From the NCBI GenBank assembly GCA_965215355.1, contig CBDCDJ010000007.1, positions 434,001-498,000 of the forward strand: a stretch of 64,000 bases of DNA, given 5' to 3'. Of this stretch, positions 60,277-64,000 are shown piece by piece. A model generated the notes under the pieces. That model was not told where the DNA came from. It ran no database searches and worked only from the letters and a program-made list of their open reading frames with translations. Position 1 is the stretch's first letter. Each line of letters starts with the position of its first letter. The DNA comes from CBDCDJ01 sp965215355 (GTDB lineage: Bacteria > Deinococcota > Deinococci > Deinococcales > Trueperaceae). Made by a program: the position numbers and the translations under genes.

Positions 60277-61419
60277 TTAGAAGCGGAAAACCACCCCGGC
60301 TGCAACCGTCGGGTAAATCTGGTCGTAGGTGTACTCGGTGCTGTTCGAGGTCGGCGTGTCGAAGTAGTAATCGACCCCACCTTCCACGAACAGGCCGATG
60401 TCCCCGAACAGCGCGTATTCCGCACCGAGGATGCCGCCTGCGAACAGGCCTTCGTTGGCACCCGAGTTCATGATGTCGAGCTGGTAACCGGCACCCGCGC
60501 CGATGTAGGCGGCCAGACGACCGAAGTCGAGGGTGTAGGTCAAGTGCCCGGCCACAGCGACCGTGCCTTCGGTAATCGCGCTCTGGCGACCGTAGTCACC
60601 CGTAACCCGCAGACCGATGGGGCCGATGATGCCGTCGTAACCGATAGCCAAACGAACCGGGAAACGGTTGTTCAACTCACTCAGGGCACCCAGGCGCACC
60701 GAGAAGGGGCTGCGCGCGTAGGGCGTGCCGACCGGTTGCGGCGCTTCGACGACAACCGGAGCAGGCTCCGCGGGTTGCTCGACGACGACGGGCTGGGCCG
60801 GAGCCGGGGCCATCGTTTCGCCGGGTTGACCCGGTTCACCCGCGGGGCCTTGCGGGCCGACGGGGCCTTGCGGACCGGCGGGACCCTCAGGGCCTTGCGG
60901 GCCGGCGGGGCCTTCCGGGCCTTGCGGACCGGCGGGACCCTGCATACCGCCCGCGTCCATTTGGGCGCGCATGGACTCGAGTTCGGCCGTCAACGAAGCC
61001 ACTTGCTCGCGCAGGGCTTCGAGTTCGCTGCGGTCGGCTTTGTTGTCGAGCGCTTGGCGCAAGTTGTCGACGTCGACGTTCAGACTGTCGAACGCGCCTT
61101 GCAACTCGGCCACCGCGTTGAACATGGGCTCGAGGCTGCCGAAAACAGCCGCCAGACGGCCTTCAAACAAGTTGATCATGCGTGCGATGATGACCGCTTC
61201 TTCGTAGCGGGTCAGGTTTTGGCTGCCGCGGTAAGTCCCGTCGGGAAAACCGACGATGATACCCGAGGCGACCGCGAGGTCGATGGCGTCACTCGCCCAG
61301 TGGCCCTCGGGCACGTCTGGGAACTCGGCAGGTGCCGACTGGACGGCTCCAATCGGCTGTTGCGCCATCACCCCGGTAAAGGTGAGAGCGGCAAGCAACA
61401 TAACAAAAAAACGCTTCAT
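60277..61419 (-). CDS. SLH-domain outer-membrane beta-barrel protein with collagen-like linker
   Basis: 380 aa. Signal peptide 1-19 (LAALTFTGVMA-QQ); SLH domain about 30-85 (FPDVPEGHWASDAIDLAVASGIIVGFPDGTYRG, NLTRYEEAVIIARM); coiled coil about 90-150; collagen-like Gly-Pro-X run about 157-200; Pro/Val linker; C-terminal barrel about 235-380 ending in VVFRF (terminal Phe). In Deinococcota SLH proteins tie the outer membrane to secondary cell-wall polymer. GAGAGGAG before ATG. The short barrel resembles OmpA-size proteins rather than the large SlpA. Confidence 0.9.
   Translation of the reverse strand: MKRFFVMLLAALTFTGVMAQQPIGAVQSAPAEFPDVPEGHWASDAIDLAVASGIIVGFPDGTYRGSQNLTRYEEAVIIARMINLFEGRLAAVFGSLEPMFNAVAELQGAFDSLNVDVDNLRQALDNKADRSELEALREQVASLTAELESMRAQMDAGGMQGPAGPQGPEGPAGPQGPEGPAGPQGPVGPQGPAGEPGQPGETMAPAPAQPVVVEQPAEPAPVVVEAPQPVGTPYARSPFSVRLGALSELNNRFPVRLAIGYDGIIGPIGLRVTGDYGRQSAITEGTVAVAGHLTYTLDFGRLAAYIGAGAGYQLDIMNSGANEGLFAGGILGAEYALFGDIGLFVEGGVDYYFDTPTSNSTEYTYDQIYPTVAAGVVFRF
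60838..60952 (-). repeat. Collagen-like GPX tandem repeat
   Basis: About 12-14 Gly-X-Y triplets (GPAGPQGPEG repeated), coded by 27-bp and 9-bp near-identical units rich in ccgggcctt-type words. Confidence 0.9.
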
Positions 61420-61564
61420 TCGACTCCTCTCATGAGTTGAACACGCTCGAGCCTGGATAGCTCGGCGCTTACTGAAGTGTTGAAGACCCCCCTCTTCCTC
61501 AGAGGCCTTTGGCCTTCACGCCCCCAAGCCTATGAGGATTCTTTCTGTGAAAAATTAGGAAAGC

Positions 61565-61595
61565 TCACATTCGTCACTTTTTTGCAATAATGTGA
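61565..61595. promoter_or_regulatory. Inverted repeat upstream of SLH gene
   Basis: TCACATT (61565-61571) and AATGTGA (61589-61595) in an AT-rich stretch 150-175 nt before the SLH start. Possible regulator site. The remaining gap 61420-61564 shows nothing clear. Confidence 0.35.
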
Positions 61596-61620
61596 AAAAC
61601 CTTGCTTTTATGAGAAATTG

Positions 61621-61938
61621 TTAAGCCGTCTCCAAAAGCACATAGACGTTGTCCGCTTCGACCTCGGCGATAAAGAGCTGAATTTTTTTGATGGCCGGCA
61701 GGGTGGCGCGGCCCGTGGACAGGTCGAAAGTGGCCCCGTGGTAACTGCACTTGAGCTTGCCGTCCAACAGTTCGCCGTCGTGCAGCGGGTACTTAGCGTG
61801 GGTGCAACGGTCGGGCAGGGCGTAGAAGGTGCCCCCCTGCTTGACGAGCACGATGTCGTGCTCGCCCACTTTTAGGGGTGTAATGCTGTCGTCGGCAAAG
61901 TCAACGACTTTGCCGACTTCGAAGCGTTCCGTGGGCAT
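61621..61938 (-). CDS. Rieske [2Fe-2S] ferredoxin-like protein
   Basis: 105 aa. Cluster ligands in RCTHAKYPL (Cys-x-His) and KCSYHGATFD (Cys-x2-His). Small NirD/ferredoxin type with no TM, so soluble. Lies downstream of sufB-sufD on the same strand, which suggests use by or dependence on Fe-S assembly. Confidence 0.92.
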   Translation of the reverse strand: MPTERFEVGKVVDFADDSITPLKVGEHDIVLVKQGGTFYALPDRCTHAKYPLHDGELLDGKLKCSYHGATFDLSTGRATLPAIKKIQLFIAEVEADNVYVLLETA

Positions 61939-61957
61939 AGGACTCCAGATAGAGAGG

Positions 61958-61992
61958 GGGAAAGAGAAAAGCTAAGAGTTTTTCTCTTTCCC
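61958..61992 (-). promoter_or_regulatory. Hairpin between sufD and Rieske gene
   Basis: GGGAAAGAGAAAA (61958-61970) and TTTTCTCTTTCCC (61980-61992), perfect 13 bp with 9-nt loop. On the minus strand it is not followed by a long T-run. Confidence 0.7.
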
Positions 61993-62006
61993 ATCAGGCT
62001 CGAGCG

Positions 62007-63329
62007 TTAAAGTTTTTCTTTGACCCCCGGCACGCCGAGTTTGGCCTGGACGATGCGCTCGACGTATTCGGCGACCTTGGGCAGCGTCACGCGGGTGGTG
62101 ACCTCGTACAAAAAGCTCGTCACCAGCACGTGCTCGGCGACCTCGGGCGGCAGGCCGCGGCTCATGAGGTAGAACCTCTGGTCTTCGGGGACGGGGGAGA
62201 TGGTCGAGCCGTGCGAGCAGCGCACGTCGTTGGCGGCAATCTCGAGCTGCGGAATACTCACCGCTTCGGAGTGTTCGTCGAGTAAAAAGTTGCGGTTGGT
62301 CTGGTAAGCGTCGGTTTTCTGCGCGCCCTCGTCCACCACGATGACGCCCGAGTAGACCGCCTTCGAGCCGTCGCGCATCGCGCCCTTGAACAGCAAGTCG
62401 CTGAAGGCGTGGTCGGCGGCGTGGTGCTGCAGCGTGTACTGGTCGTAGTGCTGACCCTTGTCGGCAAAGTACAGCCCGAGCATCTCGCTCTCGCTACCGG
62501 GGCCTTGCAGCACGCTCTCGACCTCGGCTCTAGCGGCGTCAGCGCCTAGGTTGACGGTGAGGCTCTCGAGCCTAGAATTTCGAGCCAGGTTCGCCCGCAT
62601 CTTGTTCACGTGCGCGACCGTGCGGCTCCAGTTTTGCAGGTTCACGTAGCGCAACTTCGCGCCGTCGCCCAAAATCAGTTCGACTGCGCCCGACGCAAAC
62701 AGGCGCTCGCCGAACTCTTCCGAAGAATACTCGTCGATAAAGGTGGCTTTGGCGTTGGCCTCGAGCACCACAAGCGTCCGCGGCGCGATAATTCCGCCCC
62801 GGTCGGCGCTGTAAAACGCGCCCAACGGCAGCTCGACCTCGACGTTTTTGGGCACGTACAAGAACGTGCCGTTTTCCCACAGCGCCGCGTTGAGCGCCGC
62901 GTACTTCGTCTGCGTCGCGTTGACGGCGCTGTAGAGGTGCTTCTTGATAAGGTTTTCGTGCTCTTGCAAAGTGGTACGCAAGTCGGTGAAGACGACGCCC
63001 GGCTCATGAATGTGCGAGTCGCGGTAAACGACGCGGTTGCCCTTGTGGACGATGACGCCCTCGGCATCCGAGTCGGTGATGCGCATTTGGATGCGTTCGC
63101 TGACCTCTTCGCTTTTGGGGCCGCTGACTAGGTCTAAGCCGTCCAGCTTGAAACGCGCCAAGTCGGTATAGCGCCACTGCTCCATGCGCATGTCGGGCCA
63201 GGGCATGTTCTCGAAGCTGCGGAGAGCCGCGCGGCGTTCTTCGGCTAACCAGTCGGGCTCGCTGTTTTTCTTGATGAGAGCTTCGACTGCCTCTGAAGAT
63301 AAAACGGAATTATCAGTTAGGGTTGCCAT
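62007..63329 (-). CDS. sufD: Fe-S cluster assembly protein SufD
   Basis: 440 aa from ATG 63329. SufBD core: RTLVVLEANAKATFIDEYSS, VHNQNWS-like YVNLQNWSRTVAHVNKMRA, SDLLFKGAMRDGSKAVYSGVI, HSEAVSIPQLEIAANDVRCSHGSTISPVPEDQRFYLMSRGLP. Scaffold partner of SufB and SufC. An in-frame extension to 63383 runs through a hairpin and is rejected. No obvious ribosome site. Confidence 0.95.
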   Translation of the reverse strand: MATLTDNSVLSSEAVEALIKKNSEPDWLAEERRAALRSFENMPWPDMRMEQWRYTDLARFKLDGLDLVSGPKSEEVSERIQMRITDSDAEGVIVHKGNRVVYRDSHIHEPGVVFTDLRTTLQEHENLIKKHLYSAVNATQTKYAALNAALWENGTFLYVPKNVEVELPLGAFYSADRGGIIAPRTLVVLEANAKATFIDEYSSEEFGERLFASGAVELILGDGAKLRYVNLQNWSRTVAHVNKMRANLARNSRLESLTVNLGADAARAEVESVLQGPGSESEMLGLYFADKGQHYDQYTLQHHAADHAFSDLLFKGAMRDGSKAVYSGVIVVDEGAQKTDAYQTNRNFLLDEHSEAVSIPQLEIAANDVRCSHGSTISPVPEDQRFYLMSRGLPPEVAEHVLVTSFLYEVTTRVTLPKVAEYVERIVQAKLGVPGVKEKL

Positions 63330-63339
63330 AAAGTTCAGG

Positions 63340-63395
63340 AAAAAAGAGAAAGTGGAAAGTGAAAAGACCTTTATCCTTTCCACTTTCTCTTTTTT
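63340..63395 (-). promoter_or_regulatory. 20-bp hairpin between sufB and sufD
   Basis: AAAAAAGAGAAAGTGGAAAG (63340-63359) and its perfect complement at 63376-63395. On the minus strand this ends in TTTTTT, so it looks like an intrinsic terminator that must be read through to express sufD. It includes the end of the sufB stop codon. Confidence 0.8.
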
Positions 63396-64000
63396 TAACC
63401 TACACTTCCTTCCATCTCGAGTTCGATGAGTCTATTCAGTTCAACCGCGTATTCCAGCGGCAGTTCTTTCGCCACCGGCTCCAAAAAGCCGCGCACGATG
63501 AGCGCCGCCGCTTCCGCTTCGGGCAGGCCGCGGCTCATGAGGTAGAAAATCTGCTCGTCGTTGAGCTTCGACACGGTCGCCTCGTGGCCGACGTGGGCGG
63601 TTTTTTCGTTGATTTCGATGTACGGGTAGGTGTCGGTCTTGGCCGTCTCGTCTAAGAGCAGCGCGTCGCACTCGACGTTGCTGCGGGCGTACTTGGCCCC
63701 TTCGTGAATCTGGACGAGGCCGCGGTATGAAGAGCGCCCGCCACTCTTGGAAATCGACTTCGAGACGATGGACGAACTCGTGTTGGGCGCGGCGTGAACC
63801 ACTTTGCCGCCCGCGTCTTGCCACTGGTTTTCGCTGGCAAAGGCAATCGAGAGGATTTCGCCCCGCGCGCCCTCTTCCATGAGGTAGCAGGACGGGTACT
63901 TCATCGTCGTTTTGGAGCCTAAGTTGCCGTCCAGCCAGCCCATCGAGGCGTTTTTGTGGACCATCGCGCGCTGGGTGACGAGGTTGTAGACGTTGTGCGA
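63395..64000 (-). CDS. sufB: Fe-S cluster assembly protein SufB, C-terminal part
   Basis: Frame open to the right window edge; about 201 residues seen. NVYNLVTQRAMVHKNASMGWLDGNLGSKTTMKYPS, GSKTISKSGGRSSYRGL-like SKSISKSGGRSSYRGLVQI, NVECDALLLDETAKTDTYPYIEI, HEATVSKLNDEQIFYLMSRGL. Main Fe-S scaffold subunit. The N-terminal part and sufC lie outside the window. Confidence 0.96.
   Translation of the reverse strand, partial: SHNVYNLVTQRAMVHKNASMGWLDGNLGSKTTMKYPSCYLMEEGARGEILSIAFASENQWQDAGGKVVHAAPNTSSSIVSKSISKSGGRSSYRGLVQIHEGAKYARSNVECDALLLDETAKTDTYPYIEINEKTAHVGHEATVSKLNDEQIFYLMSRGLPEAEAAALIVRGFLEPVAKELPLEYAVELNRLIELEMEGSVG

Noticed and set aside
60181..61440. Open frame on the plus strand opposite the SLH protein gene (419 codons)
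   Set aside because: The minus strand has signal peptide, SLH motif, ribosome site and terminator. The plus frame is a GC-skew shadow with Arg/Gly-rich nonsense.

Overview
The window is a GC-rich bacterial chromosome segment that most resembles the phylum Deinococcota. The evidence is: EF-G, EF-Tu and ribosomal proteins closest in wording to Thermus/Deinococcus; an SLH-domain outer-membrane protein instead of a classical porin; a FrnE-type CPWC thioredoxin-fold protein; a zinc-type S14; a TilS-TadA fusion; and many start codons placed 6-7 nt after a TANNNT box, the layout of leaderless mRNAs known in Deinococcus. A Trueperaceae-like member is my guess, not proven.

Layout. 1-3710: 3' end of a parvulin-type prolyl isomerase, purH, and a class-I PPK2 polyphosphate kinase. 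3714-8215: an Fsr-like MFS transporter, remnants of a di-haem oxidoreductase and an HTTM membrane protein, a TIGR01777 epimerase, a short unknown gene, a broken dienelactone hydrolase and tRNA-Leu(CAA). 8279-15000: secG and a complete peptide ABC importer (SBP, two permeases, two ATPases). 15024-17660: a palindromic intergenic element, surE, a polyprenyl synthetase and comF. 17800-37380: one long translation block in one direction, str-S10-spc-alpha (rpsL to rplQ), with secY, adk, map, infA, rpmJ and rpoA. Genes mostly touch or overlap; the few gaps (fusA-tuf, rpsQ-rplN, rpsN-rpsH, infA-rpmJ) hold hairpins or repeats and are candidate control points.

37420-44250: HIT protein, deoB plus a lipase-maturation-factor-like membrane protein, divergent tilS-tadA, an alpha/beta hydrolase, an IS200/IS605-type TnpA element and a palindromic repeat. 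44251-47923: an HxlR regulator divergent from a four-gene redox operon, with a pair of near-identical 13-bp operator candidates between them. 48018-50366: M19 dipeptidase and sbcD, with no sbcC beside it.

50366-54000 is an accessory island. It holds a methyltransferase apparently fused to a nuclease-like C-terminal domain, and a toxin-antitoxin pair whose toxin is cut short. The island is bracketed by two copies of a DUF6176-like gene in about 295-bp direct repeats; one copy is frameshifted at A7 and the other has lost its 5' end. 54548-58530 is a trp operon (trpE, trpG, an inserted GT2 glycosyltransferase, trpD). It is preceded by an apparently leaderless 17-codon ORF with two Trp codons, whose first Trp codon lies in a 9-bp arm complementary to a segment just ahead of the trpE ribosome site: a candidate translational attenuator.

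58679-61419: an orphan lipoprotein with a small membrane protein, then an SLH/coiled-coil/collagen-like/beta-barrel outer-membrane protein. 61621-64000: a Rieske ferredoxin, sufD and the 3' part of sufB, separated by strong hairpins.

All calls come from reading sequence and translations. No database search was run.
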